Source: Pseudarthrobacter sp. NIBRBAC000502772
GTDB taxonomy: Bacteria > Actinomycetota > Actinomycetes > Actinomycetales > Micrococcaceae
Length of the DNA: 64,000 nucleotides
Direction: 5' to 3'
Assembly (NCBI RefSeq): GCF_006517235.1
Contig: NZ_CP041188.1
Location: 248,001-312,000 of the forward strand
Both the position numbers and the translations under genes were made by a program. Within the stretch, counting starts at the first letter, position 1. The number at the start of each line of letters is the position of its first letter. A model generated the notes under the pieces. It saw nothing but the letters and a program-made list of their open reading frames with translations, was not told the origin of the DNA and did not search any database. Shown here piece after piece: positions 30,426 through 40,227 of the stretch.

Positions 30426-31886
30426 TCAATCCTTCTTGAGGGTGACCACCGGCAGGTACGCCGTGCGGGTGGTGCCGTCGATCTGTTCGTAGTCCAGGCC
30501 GTCCCAGGCGTCGCGGTGAAAGGCCGCGCCATCCTGGAGGGCGTGCGAGAGGAGTGCGCGGATGGAGTTGATGTGCTGTTCCTCCGGCGGCAGCTGCCCC
30601 CAGGCCTCGGCGAGGGTGGACGCGCCGGCCACGGCGGCCCGGATGGCGTCGGGACGTGCTTTGCCCGTCCTCGGCGAGCGCACCCGGTCCGAGTCGCTGA
30701 AGGCGATGGGGTCGGCCAGCTTGGGCGGAACGGCGAACTCGTCCGGGTCGTAGAGCTTGACCATGGCCAGCGATTCGAACCCGGCGTTGAACAGCACCGG
30801 ACCGCGGACCAGTCCCGGCCGATCGCGTTCATACGGCAGGGACCTGATGGCCTGCTCGGCCTCGCGCAGGACCTTCCGGAGGCGGACGGACTGGCGGAAG
30901 TCGTCGCTCTGGACGTAGGTGTTGAGGCTTTCGCTGAGCTTGCCGTAGATCCGCTGGATCTGGCTGTGCTGGTGGCGGAGCTCGGCCACCAGGTTCTTGA
31001 GCGTCTCGCGGTCCTCCGGCGAAAGGTCGTCGGCGAACTGCCGGCTGAGGACCTCACCGATGGCCGACCGGAACCGGAGCTGCTGCTGCGGGTCTTCCAG
31101 GAATGCGGTGAAGGAGCGGAAGGTCCTGCCCTCGGGGCTCTGCCGCAGCCGCTTGTCCGCGTCGAGCACCTGCGCCATGGTGGCGCCTTTGCTCAGCGAC
31201 TCCTCGATGATCTGGTTGCGCAGCTCGCCCACCAGTTCCTCGATGCGGTCGCGCATCTTTTTGTAGTCGGCGGGCAGGCTGGCAGCGAGGTCCAGGATGT
31301 TCCCGGCAGCTTCCACCGCTTCGTCGTCGTCCAGCAGGCCGTCAAAGTCGCCTGAGCTGATGTCCTGGATCAGCTGCTGCCGTTCCCCGATCTCGTCCTC
31401 CAGGGATTCCAGCCGGGCACTCTGGTCCGGATTGGTCTCGTTGGCCAGCTTCTCCACGTCGCCCAGGAGGGTGCCCAGCCGGGAACCGTTCAGCGTGGAC
31501 CGCTCGCTGGAAAGGCTGTCCAGGAACGCGAGCACGCGGGCGGCCGGCTCGGTGACCTCGTAAACGATCTGCCCCGACTGGTTGCGGCGGGTCAGGAAAT
31601 GCTTGCGTGTCCACTCATCCGCATAGTTCCTGCCGGACGACGTGCCGATGGCGGCACCACCCGGCCCGGGCTCCTGGCGCCGGAGCTGCTCAAGGAAGGA
31701 GTCGACGTCGGCGTGGAACTCCTCGAGCGGAAGCTGCGGACGGGTGCGGGTAAAGGATGCCTGCAGCACCGCGATCACCCAGGGCGCCGAGCGCGTCAGG
31801 GCCCAGGCGGGTCCCTTTGTGAGGAGTTCGAGGTCCCGGAGCCGGGCACTGATCGCGTCAGCGGATGACCTGGCGGAGCGGGGCAC
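30426..31886 (-). CDS. jetA: DUF3375 protein (JetA/MksF-like kleisin)
   Basis: The 486-aa protein begins at GTG 31886 behind AAGGAGA. The N-terminal part ([36 protein letters not shown]) is characteristic of DUF3375, and a long helical middle (about 150-330) is typical of the kleisin-like subunit. With JetB it bridges the JetC heads. It is the first gene of the jetABC operon; its stop is 2 bp before the jetB ATG. Confidence 0.92.
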   Translation of the reverse strand: MPRSARSSADAISARLRDLELLTKGPAWALTRSAPWVIAVLQASFTRTRPQLPLEEFHADVDSFLEQLRRQEPGPGGAAIGTSSGRNYADEWTRKHFLTRRNQSGQIVYEVTEPAARVLAFLDSLSSERSTLNGSRLGTLLGDVEKLANETNPDQSARLESLEDEIGERQQLIQDISSGDFDGLLDDDEAVEAAGNILDLAASLPADYKKMRDRIEELVGELRNQIIEESLSKGATMAQVLDADKRLRQSPEGRTFRSFTAFLEDPQQQLRFRSAIGEVLSRQFADDLSPEDRETLKNLVAELRHQHSQIQRIYGKLSESLNTYVQSDDFRQSVRLRKVLREAEQAIRSLPYERDRPGLVRGPVLFNAGFESLAMVKLYDPDEFAVPPKLADPIAFSDSDRVRSPRTGKARPDAIRAAVAGASTLAEAWGQLPPEEQHINSIRALLSHALQDGAAFHRDAWDGLDYEQIDGTTRTAYLPVVTLKKD

Positions 31887-32037
31887 GCACTCTCCTTCAG
31901 CTGCTGGGGGATGGTTGGGCAGCGCGGATCGCGAAAACTGCCAACTACAAGGTTAACGCAGGCCCCGCGACCGAAAAGTCGTTGTACCTTGCTGGCCGCG
32001 GGAGCACACTATTTAGATCACCTGAGAGGAGTCTGTC

Positions 32038-32442
32038 ATGCGTGAAAAAGCTGCACTGATCACCGGCCTGGCGGCTGCGGCTGTCATTCTGGGTGGCGCG
32101 ACAGTGGCGGTCGCCGCGAGCACCGGGACCAGCGGAGATCAGCCCTTGAGCAAGATCGGGGTCAACGTCGACCGGTCAGTGCCGGTGTCCACCGTCCCGG
32201 GGCCCGAGCGGGACGACGATTCCAATCTGGCACCACTTAACACTGCGGACCATGACCAGGCCGCGAACGCCGCATTGGCCAGGGTGGGCCAGGGCAGTGT
32301 CATCGAGGTGGAACGGGAAAACGACGGGAACGTCGCGTACGAGGTTGAAGTCAGGCTGGACAACGGTTCCCAGGTTGAAGTGGGGCTCGGCACCGACTTC
32401 GCGGTCCTGAACCAGGCCGCCCCGGAGTTCGACGACGACTGA
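32038..32442 (+). CDS. Exported PepSY-domain protein
   Basis: The 134-aa protein has an N-terminal signal segment (LITGLAAAAVILGGATVAVA), a linker rich in Asp/Pro, and a PepSY-like domain from about residue 68 (AANAALARVGQGSVIEVERE, then YEVEVRLDNGSQVEV). PepSY domains are often associated with inhibition of secreted peptidases or with cell-envelope functions. A GAGAGGAG RBS precedes the ATG. Confidence 0.82.
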   Translation: MREKAALITGLAAAAVILGGATVAVAASTGTSGDQPLSKIGVNVDRSVPVSTVPGPERDDDSNLAPLNTADHDQAANAALARVGQGSVIEVERENDGNVAYEVEVRLDNGSQVEVGLGTDFAVLNQAAPEFDDD

Positions 32443-32614
32443 AGGCAACCGCGGACAGTGACTTCCGCGACCGCTCCGTGACCTACGTCCCGGTAGCATT
32501 GCGATCCCGCATCAACCCGCCATGACGGCGGGGCAGGTCTGGCTGGGACGCCTAAGCACCCCCTACGCTCATGCTACTGATCTCAACCGAAGCAACGGCG
32601 CAGCAGGGGGAACA

Positions 32615-32914
32615 ATGCAGTTCGACTTAAGTGCAGTGGAGACGGCCACCATGGTGTTCATCGGAACCCTGGTGTTTGGCCTGGTCCTGGTGGCCTTCGT
32701 CCTGACAGCGGGCTTCCTGGCCCTGGTCATGGTTGGGGTAGGCAAGTTCGCCTGGTTCCTCGCCTCCACCGCGCTGCTGACGGTGGTCCACGGGATCAAC
32801 AGCGGCTGGGACAGACTGGTCCACCACGCCTCCACCGGATCTCCGGGGGACTTCCAGGGCCAGCCATCCCCTAGCACTGGAAGCTACCCGCGGGTAATGT
32901 TGAGAGACAGCTGA
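32615..32914 (+). CDS. Small membrane protein of unknown function
   Basis: The 99-aa protein from ATG 32615 (MQFDLSAVETATMVFIGTLV), preceded by AGGGGGAA, has two hydrophobic segments (about 12-38 and 42-60) and a hydrophilic Ser/Pro-rich tail. The first half resembles the protein at 36495-37265 in length, spacing and sequence style, so the two may be paralogues. The open frame extends 31 codons further upstream without an RBS. Confidence 0.6.
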   Translation: MQFDLSAVETATMVFIGTLVFGLVLVAFVLTAGFLALVMVGVGKFAWFLASTALLTVVHGINSGWDRLVHHASTGSPGDFQGQPSPSTGSYPRVMLRDS

Positions 32915-32977
32915 AGGGTTCTCCAACCCGGCGGATCCATGGCTTGAGCCGGCCATCCCGGTCAGAGGAGATACCCC

Positions 32978-35008
32978 ATGAGCTTCGCCACTGACACTCC
33001 CGCCACGAACCCACCTGCCACCGAAGTTCCTGCCACGGATGCCCCGGACGCCGAAGTTCCCGTCGCCGCGGCCAATATCGGGCCCGAAGCCACCGCGGCG
33101 GACGCCCGGGCACTTGCTGAAGCCTCCCGCGAACTCGACTGGGACCGGCCCAGCTTCGCCAAGGGACTCTACCTGGGGAATTTCGACCTCAGCCTCATCC
33201 ACCCCTGGCCGAAGGCAAAAGCCGATGACGTGGAACGCGGTGAGGCCTTCATGGAGCGCCTCACCGCGTACGCCCGCACCATGTCCGGGCGCGTGATCGA
33301 ACGCGAGGCCCGGATCCCGGACGAGTACCTCCAGGGCCTGGCAGGCCTGGGCGTCTTTGGCATGAAAATCCCGCAGGAGTACGGCGGACTCGGCTTGTCC
33401 CTGGTCTACTACGGCCGGGCCCTGGCGCTGCTCGGCAGCGTCCACCCGAGCATTGGCGCCCTGATCTCCGCGCACCAGTCCATCGGCGTCCCCGAGCCCG
33501 TGAAGGTCTTTGGCACGCCGGACCAGAAACGCGAGTACCTGCCGCGCTGCGCCGCCGGCGCCATCACGGCTTTCCTCCTGACGGAACCGGACGTGGGCAG
33601 CGATCCCGCCCGGATGGGCAGCACCGCCGTTCCCACGGACGACGGCGGGAGTTACGTCCTGGACGGCGTGAAACTTTGGACCACCAACGGTGTGATCGCC
33701 GAGCTGGTGGTGGTGATGGCCGTGGTGCCGGCCCACACCGATGCGGACGGCACCGAACATAAGGGCGGCATCAGCGCCTTTGTGGTGGAAATGGACTCCC
33801 CCGGCATCACTGTGGAGAACCGCAACACGTTTATGGGGCTGCGTGGGATCGAAAACGGCGTCACCCGCTTCCACAATGTGAGGGTGCCTGCGGCCAACAG
33901 GCTGGGCCGCGAGGGCCAGGGCCTGAAGATCGCACTCACCACGCTGAACACGGGCCGGCTTTCCCTGCCGGCGTTGTGCGTAGCGTCCGGCCGCTGGAGC
34001 CTGAAGATCGCCCGGGAATGGTCCAACGCCCGCACCCAGTGGGGCCAGCCGGTGGGCAAGCACGAGGCCGTGGGCAAGAAGATCGCCTTTATCGCCGCGA
34101 CCGCCTTCGCCCTGGACGCCGTCTTCGAACTGTCCGCGGAACTCGCCGACGCCGGGCAGAAGGACGTGCGGATCGAGGCTGCCCTGGCCAAGCTGTGGTC
34201 CTCCGAGATCAGCTACCGGATCGCCGACGAACTGGTCCAGATCCGCGGCGGCCGTGGCTTCGAGACGGCGGAGTCCCTGGAAGCCCGGGGAGAACGCGCG
34301 GTTCCGGCCGAACAGCAGCTGCGCGACCTCCGGATCAACCGGATCTTCGAAGGCTCCTCGGAGATCATGAAACTCCTCATCGCCCGGGAAGCCGTGGATG
34401 CCCACCTGGCCGCCGCGGGCGACCTTGCGTCCGTGGACGCGAGCCTCCAGGACAAGGCGAGGGCCGCCGTCGGGGCTTCAGGTTTTTATGCCCGCTGGCT
34501 GCCCAAACTGGTGGCCGGCGCCGGAATGGACCCCCGGTCCTACAGCGACTTCGGCAGGCTGGCCAAGCAGCTGCGCTTCGTGGAGCGGTCCTCGCGCCGG
34601 CTGGCCCGCCAGACGTTCTACGGCATGGGGCGCTGGCAGGCGAAGCTGGAGTACAAGCAGGCGTTCCTGGGCCGGGTGGTGGACATCGGCGCCGAGCTGT
34701 TCGCCATGGCCGCCTGCTGTTCCCGGGCCGAAATGATCCTTCGCACCACGCCCGAACATGCCGCCAGTGCCTACGAACTGGCAGAGGCATATTGCGAGCA
34801 GGCCCGCGTCCGGATTGACGAGTACTTTGACCAGCTGTGGCGGAACACCGACGACGGCGACCATATCCTCTCCCGCAAGGTCCTGGCCGGGGATTACACG
34901 TGGCTTGAGGCGGGCGTACTGGATCAGTCGGAGGGCACCGGTCCGTGGATCGCCGATGCCACGCCGGGGGCGTCCACCAAGGAGAACCTGCACCGAAAGT
35001 ACCGCTAG
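32978..35008 (+). CDS. Acyl-CoA dehydrogenase family protein
   Basis: The 676-aa protein has an acidic N-terminal tail with imperfect PATxxPATD repeats (about 5-35). The acyl-CoA dehydrogenase fold follows: FGMKIPQEYGGLGLS, AFLLTEPDVGSDPARM (FAD/substrate loop), LWTTNGVIAELVVV, GLRGIENGVTRFHNV and IRGGRGFETAESL. The C-terminal extension of about 200 aa makes it larger than standard members (~380-400 aa), similar to the very-long-chain type. Oxidation of acyl-CoA to enoyl-CoA is the likely reaction. No fatty-acid gene neighbours are present. Confidence 0.9.
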   Translation: MSFATDTPATNPPATEVPATDAPDAEVPVAAANIGPEATAADARALAEASRELDWDRPSFAKGLYLGNFDLSLIHPWPKAKADDVERGEAFMERLTAYARTMSGRVIEREARIPDEYLQGLAGLGVFGMKIPQEYGGLGLSLVYYGRALALLGSVHPSIGALISAHQSIGVPEPVKVFGTPDQKREYLPRCAAGAITAFLLTEPDVGSDPARMGSTAVPTDDGGSYVLDGVKLWTTNGVIAELVVVMAVVPAHTDADGTEHKGGISAFVVEMDSPGITVENRNTFMGLRGIENGVTRFHNVRVPAANRLGREGQGLKIALTTLNTGRLSLPALCVASGRWSLKIAREWSNARTQWGQPVGKHEAVGKKIAFIAATAFALDAVFELSAELADAGQKDVRIEAALAKLWSSEISYRIADELVQIRGGRGFETAESLEARGERAVPAEQQLRDLRINRIFEGSSEIMKLLIAREAVDAHLAAAGDLASVDASLQDKARAAVGASGFYARWLPKLVAGAGMDPRSYSDFGRLAKQLRFVERSSRRLARQTFYGMGRWQAKLEYKQAFLGRVVDIGAELFAMAACCSRAEMILRTTPEHAASAYELAEAYCEQARVRIDEYFDQLWRNTDDGDHILSRKVLAGDYTWLEAGVLDQSEGTGPWIADATPGASTKENLHRKYR

Positions 35009-35059
35009 CAACTCATAAGCAGGCTTGTTATCGCTGGTCACCAATGGTTGAGTTGACCC

Positions 35060-35866
35060 ATGAGCAACCAAACAGACCCAGAGGACAGGCTTCCGCCGAC
35101 GACGCGGAACGCGAATCTACGGAATGAAACTGCTCGTGATCAATCCTTCGCCAGCGGCGAGCCCACGCGCGCCTTCGATCAGACGCCCGCGCCCTATGCC
35201 GAGCAGGGCCACGCCCCGGCAGCCGAAGCGCCGGTGGCCGACGCTTCGGTGCTGGATCCCCGCCTGACGGATCCGCGCCTGACCGACCAGCAGACGGCCG
35301 CAGCCAGGGAGAAGGAACAGTTCGGCGGCATCAAGGTGGGCTCGGCCTTTTTCGGCTGGCTCGCTGCCACCGGCATGGCCGTCCTCCTCACAGCCTTTGT
35401 GGCCGCAGCCGGCACCGCGGTGGGCCTGGCGAACAACACCGACGTGAACGAGGCCGTCAACCAGGTGACGACGAACGGCGCCGTCGGGCTGGTGGGCATC
35501 ATTGTCCTGCTGGTGGTGCTGTTCGTCTCCTACTACTCCGGCGGCTACGTCGCCGGCCGGATGGCCCGGTTCAACGGCGCCCGGCAGGGTTTTATGGTGT
35601 GGATCTGGGCGCTGATCGCTGCGATTGTGATTGCCCTGCTGGGCATCATCGCCGGCCAGCAGTTCAACGTCCTTGCCAACCTGAACAGCTTCCCCCGGAT
35701 CCCCATCAATGAAGGCGAACTGACGCTCACCAGCATCATTGCCGCCGTTGTGGTGGCCCTGGTCGCGCTGGTGGGTGCCGTGCTCGGCGGCCTCGCGGGC
35801 ATGCACTTCCACCGCAAGGTGGACCGGGCCGGCTTCACGCCGGACGAAACGTACAACGGGGGCTAG
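35060..35866 (+). CDS. Membrane protein of unknown function
   Basis: The 268-aa protein has a polar 95-residue N-terminus rich in Ala/Pro, then four hydrophobic segments (about 98-122, 143-166, 176-198, 220-245) and a short His/Lys-containing tail. A repeated LDPRLTDPRLTD (about 66-77) marks the tail region. Similar proteins are common in Arthrobacter with no known role. It ends 3 bp inside the stop region of the convergent YchJ gene. Confidence 0.75.
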   Translation: MSNQTDPEDRLPPTTRNANLRNETARDQSFASGEPTRAFDQTPAPYAEQGHAPAAEAPVADASVLDPRLTDPRLTDQQTAAAREKEQFGGIKVGSAFFGWLAATGMAVLLTAFVAAAGTAVGLANNTDVNEAVNQVTTNGAVGLVGIIVLLVVLFVSYYSGGYVAGRMARFNGARQGFMVWIWALIAAIVIALLGIIAGQQFNVLANLNSFPRIPINEGELTLTSIIAAVVVALVALVGAVLGGLAGMHFHRKVDRAGFTPDETYNGG

Positions 35867-36264
35867 GCGAGCATCACGGCGTCGACGTAGTACCAGCGGC
35901 GGTTCTCGCGGACAAAACGGCTGGTTTCGTGGTGGACTCCGCGTTCGCCGTCGTGCCGGAAGTGGGCCTTGAACTCCACGGTCCCTTCAGTATCCAGCGG
36001 GCCGCCGCGGCTCGTGGACAGGATGTCCAGGCGGCGCCACTCCATGGCCGGGTCCAGTTCCAGATCCGACGGCGCGGTGTCCGGGTGCCAGGTTTTCCGG
36101 AGGTATTCGGTGTCCAGCAGGACAAACGCGCTGTAGCGGGAGCGCATCAGCTGCTCCGCCGTGGCGGCTTCGGCCCCGCCATTATGGAACCGTCCGCAGC
36201 AATCCGCGTAGGCCTCGCCGGACAGGCAAACGCACGGGCCGGCGTGGATCGGGTTCTCGGTCAT
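35863..36264 (-). CDS. YchJ-family SEC-C/zinc-binding protein
   Basis: The protein (133 aa) has the N-terminal cysteine motif CVCLSGEAYADCCGRFHNG, an SEC-C-like zinc-binding site, and the C-terminal NTF2-like YchJ domain (RSRYSAFVLLDTEYLRKTWH, VEFKAHFR). I chose the ATG at 36264 (MTENPIHAGPC); the frame extends 81 codons further upstream but that part lacks family features. Function is unknown. Confidence 0.88.
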   Translation of the reverse strand: MTENPIHAGPCVCLSGEAYADCCGRFHNGGAEAATAEQLMRSRYSAFVLLDTEYLRKTWHPDTAPSDLELDPAMEWRRLDILSTSRGGPLDTEGTVEFKAHFRHDGERGVHHETSRFVRENRRWYYVDAVMLA

Positions 36265-36494
36265 GGTGCTCCTGTCGCGGTTGCCTGGACCGCTTTCCGG
36301 CGGCCTCGTGGGTCCCTTCCGACTATAGGCCGCAGCCGGTGTTGTCATATCCGGTAACAGCTTCGAAACAACCTCGGACGAACCCCGCCCGGAGCCCGCA
36401 GGACCGAAAAATAGTCCGTAAGGTGGAGGAGGGCTGTTGCCCGTGGTGATGAGTGCCGGGACGGACTCCGCCGCCGGCAGAGAGGAGAGATGAC

Positions 36495-37265
36495 GTGGGA
36501 GATTCAACGACGATCGCTCTCAACCTGACTTTTTTCGGCACACTCGGCCTGGCGCTCCTGATGTTCCTGGGCCTGTTCCTGCTGGTGGTCATCACCTTGC
36601 TGCTTGCCGGCGCCGGACGGCTGTTTGTGCTGACCGCAATGGCCCTCTTTGGGCGGCTCCCCAAACACGAAACCCTCCCCCTGGTCCGCCTGACCGGGGA
36701 GTCCATGCCGCCGCCGTCGGGCGCCCCCGACGGAACGCACGACGACGGCGCTGCCGCCCCGCCTGCCGGCAGGATTGCGCCGCGCGACTGGCGCAAAGCC
36801 CTTCAAGACGCCCGCACCTTCCTGAAACCCTCCGAACTCCGGCCTCGCTTCCACCATGCGGTGGAGCATCACCCGCTGCTCACCGCGGCCCGCATGGAAC
36901 CCCCGGTGCTCGCCGAGGACTGGGCTGCCGCGGTAGCCGAAGCGGATGCCCGGGCCATGGCGCGCGCCCGGGCCGCCGCCCCCGAAATCAAGATCTCCGT
37001 CCGCGATCTTCCCGGTCCCTCCGTTCCCGCAGCGAAGGTGGAAGCCGTGGCTCCGTTGGTGGAGTCGGCGCTGCACCAGGACAACCCTGCGCGGGACAAT
37101 TCCGACCGCGACCCCAGCCGTGAGAGCGCCGGCCTTGGGGCCGCCCGCTCCTTCACGAAGCCGCCCGCCCCCGCGCCCCTGTCCCTGCTGGACACCGGCT
37201 CGCTGGTGTCATTGTCCGGCCACGCGAACGTCCTCAAGGCCAAGCTGCCTGCCGACCGGAGCTGA
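36495..37265 (+). CDS. Membrane-anchored protein of unknown function
   Basis: The 256-aa protein starts at GTG 36495 behind GAGGAGAG. It has two closely spaced N-terminal TM segments (about 8-55), then a long Pro/Ala-rich, charged cytoplasmic region without a recognised domain. The hydrophobic pair resembles that at 32615-32914. It lies divergent to the YchJ gene. Confidence 0.7.
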   Translation: MGDSTTIALNLTFFGTLGLALLMFLGLFLLVVITLLLAGAGRLFVLTAMALFGRLPKHETLPLVRLTGESMPPPSGAPDGTHDDGAAAPPAGRIAPRDWRKALQDARTFLKPSELRPRFHHAVEHHPLLTAARMEPPVLAEDWAAAVAEADARAMARARAAAPEIKISVRDLPGPSVPAAKVEAVAPLVESALHQDNPARDNSDRDPSRESAGLGAARSFTKPPAPAPLSLLDTGSLVSLSGHANVLKAKLPADRS

Positions 37266-37435
37266 GGACGCGCGGCTCCCGGGCCGTCACAAACCGTCAC
37301 TGCCCCGGCCCGCGTTACCCCGTGCTACGAAAAGCGAAGCACCATGGCGCTTTCCTGCGGCACAGCGCCGAATTTGTGTAGCGTCGTGACGATCCACAGC
37401 AATCCGCGTGGGAAATCGATGGTGAGGAGCCGGGG

Positions 37436-38500
37436 ATGAGCCTCAGCGAACTTCGTGTGTTCGGGCGGTCCGGCACGCCCATCAGCCCGCTCACACTGGG
37501 CACCATGAACTTTGGCGAAGGGCCGGGCGGCGCAGCCGGCGGCGCCCAGGCAGGCGGCGCCCCCACCGGCGCGGATGAAAGCATCCGCATCATCCAGGCC
37601 GCCGTCGACTCCGGCATCACCGCGGTGGACACCGCCGACGTGTACTCCCAGGGTGAGTCCGAACAGGTGGTGGGCCGGGCGCTCCGCGGCCGCCGCGACG
37701 ACGTCTTCCTGGCCACCAAGTTCCACGGCCAGATGAGCGCCAACCCGGCCCACTCGGGGAACTCCCGGCGCTGGATCATGCAGGCGGTGGAGGGCAGCCT
37801 CCGGCGGCTGCAGACGGACCGGATCGATCTGTACCAGGCGCACCGGCCGGACTACAACACCGACGTGCTCGAGACCATCACCGCCCTGAACGACCTCATC
37901 CGGCAGGGAAAGATCCTCTATTACGGCACCTCGGTGTTCACCCCGGCGCAGCTCGTGGAGGCCCAGTGGCTGGCCACCACCAACCACCTGATCCCGCCCG
38001 TAGCCAACCAGGTCCCCCATTCGATGCTTGTCCGCGGCAACGAACGTGATGTCCTGCCCATCGCGCAACAGTACGGCCTGGGCGTGCTGGCGTACGGTCC
38101 GCTGGCCGGGGGCTGGCTGTCAGGCGAGTTCGTCCTCGATGCCGGGAAACCGCCAACCCGAGTGCACTCACTTCCGGGCCGCTACGACATTTCCGGGCCG
38201 TCCAGCGAGCGGAAGCTGCTGGCTGCGGACGCGCTGGCCCGGCTGGCCGACAAGCTGGAGATCTCGCTCGTGGAACTGTCCATCGGGTTTGCGCTGAACC
38301 ACCCCGCCGTCAGCAGCGTGATCATCGGCCCCCGCACCGAAGACCATCTCAAGGCCTATCTCAAGGCCGCGGACACCCTCCTGGGCGAGTCCGTGCTGGA
38401 TGCGATCGACGAATTGGTGCCGCCCGGGACCAACTTCGTGGAGCGCGACGCCGGGGCGATAGTGCCGTCCCTGGAGTACGCGGAACTCCGCCGCCGCTGA
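37436..38500 (+). CDS. Aldo/keto reductase
   Basis: The 354-aa TIM-barrel protein has the AKR catalytic tetrad: Asp65 and Tyr70 (DTADVY), Lys95 (ATKF), His136 (YQAHRPD). C-terminal cofactor-binding residues are in VIIGPRTEDHL. It is NADPH-dependent and converts aldehydes/ketones to alcohols; the substrate is not predictable. An insert of Gly/Ala (about 25-43) follows strand 1. A second AKR follows 80 bp later, possibly from a tandem duplication. Confidence 0.93.
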   Translation: MSLSELRVFGRSGTPISPLTLGTMNFGEGPGGAAGGAQAGGAPTGADESIRIIQAAVDSGITAVDTADVYSQGESEQVVGRALRGRRDDVFLATKFHGQMSANPAHSGNSRRWIMQAVEGSLRRLQTDRIDLYQAHRPDYNTDVLETITALNDLIRQGKILYYGTSVFTPAQLVEAQWLATTNHLIPPVANQVPHSMLVRGNERDVLPIAQQYGLGVLAYGPLAGGWLSGEFVLDAGKPPTRVHSLPGRYDISGPSSERKLLAADALARLADKLEISLVELSIGFALNHPAVSSVIIGPRTEDHLKAYLKAADTLLGESVLDAIDELVPPGTNFVERDAGAIVPSLEYAELRRR

Positions 38501-38580
38501 TCGCGGGGGCGGCCGCACCTCCGTCGCCCGTTTGCGGAAAGCCCTTTCCCTCAATAGCTATCTCCGCTAGCGTGGAAACC

Positions 38581-39585
38581 ATGGAATTCAGATACCTCGG
38601 AAACAGCGGCCTTAAAGTCTCGGAAATCACGTTCGGCAACTGGCTGACGCACGGCTCGCAGGTGGAGAACGACGTCGCCACCCAGTGCGTACGCGCAGCG
38701 CTCGACGCCGGCATCAGCACGTTCGACACGGCGGATGTCTACGCGAACACCGCCGCGGAAACCGTCCTCGGCGAGGCGCTGAAGGGCGAACGCCGCGAGT
38801 CACTGGAAATCTTCACCAAGGTCTACGGCCCCACCGGCCCCAAGGGCAAAAACGATGTGGGCCTGTCCCGCAAGCACATCATGGAGTCGATCAACGGCTC
38901 ACTCAGCCGGCTCCAGACGGACTATGTGGACCTCTACCAGGCCCACCGGTACGACTTCGAGACGCCGCTGGAAGAAACCATGCAGGCGTTCGCGGACATC
39001 GTCCGGCAGGGCAAGGCGCTGTACATCGGCGTCAGCGAGTGGACCGCGGACCAGCTCCGCGAGGGCCATGCCCTGTCCAGGGAACTGGGTTTCCAGCTGA
39101 TCTCCAACCAGCCGCAGTACTCCATGCTGTGGCGCGTCATCGAGGCCGAGGTTGTGCCGGCGTCGGAGGAGCTGGGCGTGTCCCAGATCGTCTGGTCCCC
39201 CATGGCGCAGGGCGTGCTGAGCGGCAAGTACCTGCCCGGCCAGCCTGCGCCCGAAGGCAGCCGCGCCACGGATGACAAGGGCGGCGCCAAGATGATCCAG
39301 CGCTGGATGCGTGACGACGTCCTCGCCGGTGTCCAGGACCTCAAGCCGATCGCCGCGGAAGCCGGGCTCTCCATGCCGCAGCTTGCGGTGGCCTGGGTCC
39401 TGCAGAACCCGAACGTTGCCTCCGCCATCGTGGGCGCGTCACGCCCCGAGCAGATCGCTGACAGTGTGGCCGCCGCGGGTGTGGTCCTGGAGCCTGAGGT
39501 CCTGAAGAAGATCGACGACGCCATCGGATCACTCGCGGAACGCGATCCGGCGCAGACCAAGTCCCCCGCCACCCGCGAAGCCTAG
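38581..39585 (+). CDS. Aldo/keto reductase (Kv-beta/YghZ-like)
   Basis: The 334-aa protein (from ATG 38581; a GTG at 38572 is an alternative) has the tetrad Asp49, Tyr54, Lys80, His122. It has the EYRGRG-less, Kv-beta-like segment SNQPQYSMLWRVIEAEVVPA and the C-terminal SAIVGASRPEQIADSVAAAG that binds NADPH. Substrate unknown. It ends at a large hairpin (39601-39665). Confidence 0.92.
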   Translation: MEFRYLGNSGLKVSEITFGNWLTHGSQVENDVATQCVRAALDAGISTFDTADVYANTAAETVLGEALKGERRESLEIFTKVYGPTGPKGKNDVGLSRKHIMESINGSLSRLQTDYVDLYQAHRYDFETPLEETMQAFADIVRQGKALYIGVSEWTADQLREGHALSRELGFQLISNQPQYSMLWRVIEAEVVPASEELGVSQIVWSPMAQGVLSGKYLPGQPAPEGSRATDDKGGAKMIQRWMRDDVLAGVQDLKPIAAEAGLSMPQLAVAWVLQNPNVASAIVGASRPEQIADSVAAAGVVLEPEVLKKIDDAIGSLAERDPAQTKSPATREA

Positions 39586-39600
39586 GAGCGCCGCGCCCCT

Positions 39601-39665
39601 GGAGTTTTTGTCCAGATAATGGCCGGAAAACGCACCAATGGCCCCATTATCTGGACAAACACTCC
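39601..39665. terminator. Large hairpin after the second aldo/keto reductase
   Basis: Arms of 22 bp (39601-39622 and 39644-39665), with one mismatch, read GTCCAGATAATGG near the tip. The loop is 21 nt and holds a further GGCC pair. No T tract follows. Likely a factor-independent hairpin or an extragenic palindrome. Confidence 0.65.
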
Positions 39666-39784
39666 GGGCTGGGGCGGGGCTTGGCTCCTGCCCGGGGCCA
39701 CCCATCCCGCAGCGTTACCCGCGTCCGCCAGGGTGTCGGCGCAGTGCGTTCCGAGAACGCGACGCCGTATACTCGGTGCCAGCC

Positions 39785-40171
39785 ATGACCATCCTTCCGT
39801 CCTCCCCCGCCAGCGTCCGCATTGATGCGTGGCTGTGGGCGATCCGCGCCTACAAGACACGCTCTGCCGCCACCGCGTCGTGCCGGGCCGGGCACGTGCG
39901 GCTGAACGGAAGCCCGGCCAAAGCCTCGGCCACTCTGGTCACAGGCGACACCGTCACCGTGCGGATGTCCGGCTTCGAACGCACCCTCGAAGTCCGCCGC
40001 CTGATCGCCAAACGCGTCGGCGCAGAGGTGGCTTCGCACTGCTTCACCGACCACACACCGCCACGGCCGGTGGCGCCGGCCTTGGGCCTCCCGCAGCGCG
40101 ACCGTGGCGCGGGACGTCCCACCAAGAAGGACCGCCGCGAGATGGAACGGCTCAAGGGCCCCGCAACCTAG
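39785..40171 (+). CDS. S4-domain RNA-binding protein (Hsp15-like)
   Basis: The 128-aa protein has an S4 domain at the N-terminus (VRIDAWLWAIRAYKTRSAAT, then CRAGHVRLNGSPAK) and a basic C-terminus (GRPTKKDRREMERLKG). The Hsp15/YrfH family binds stalled 50S subunits or free RNA. A -10-like TATACT lies 18-13 bp before the ATG, so the mRNA leader would be very short. The downstream amidohydrolase begins 57 bp later. Confidence 0.88.
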   Translation: MTILPSSPASVRIDAWLWAIRAYKTRSAATASCRAGHVRLNGSPAKASATLVTGDTVTVRMSGFERTLEVRRLIAKRVGAEVASHCFTDHTPPRPVAPALGLPQRDRGAGRPTKKDRREMERLKGPAT

Positions 40172-40227
40172 GCCCCCGCCTTCGACTCGGAGTCCTGCTC
40201 CGCGACTGAGCTACCAGAATTGGAACT

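Noticed and set aside
32627..34405. 592-aa minus-strand ORF opposite the acyl-CoA dehydrogenase
   Set aside because: Shadow of the GC-rich coding frame; the plus-strand frame carries all the domain motifs.
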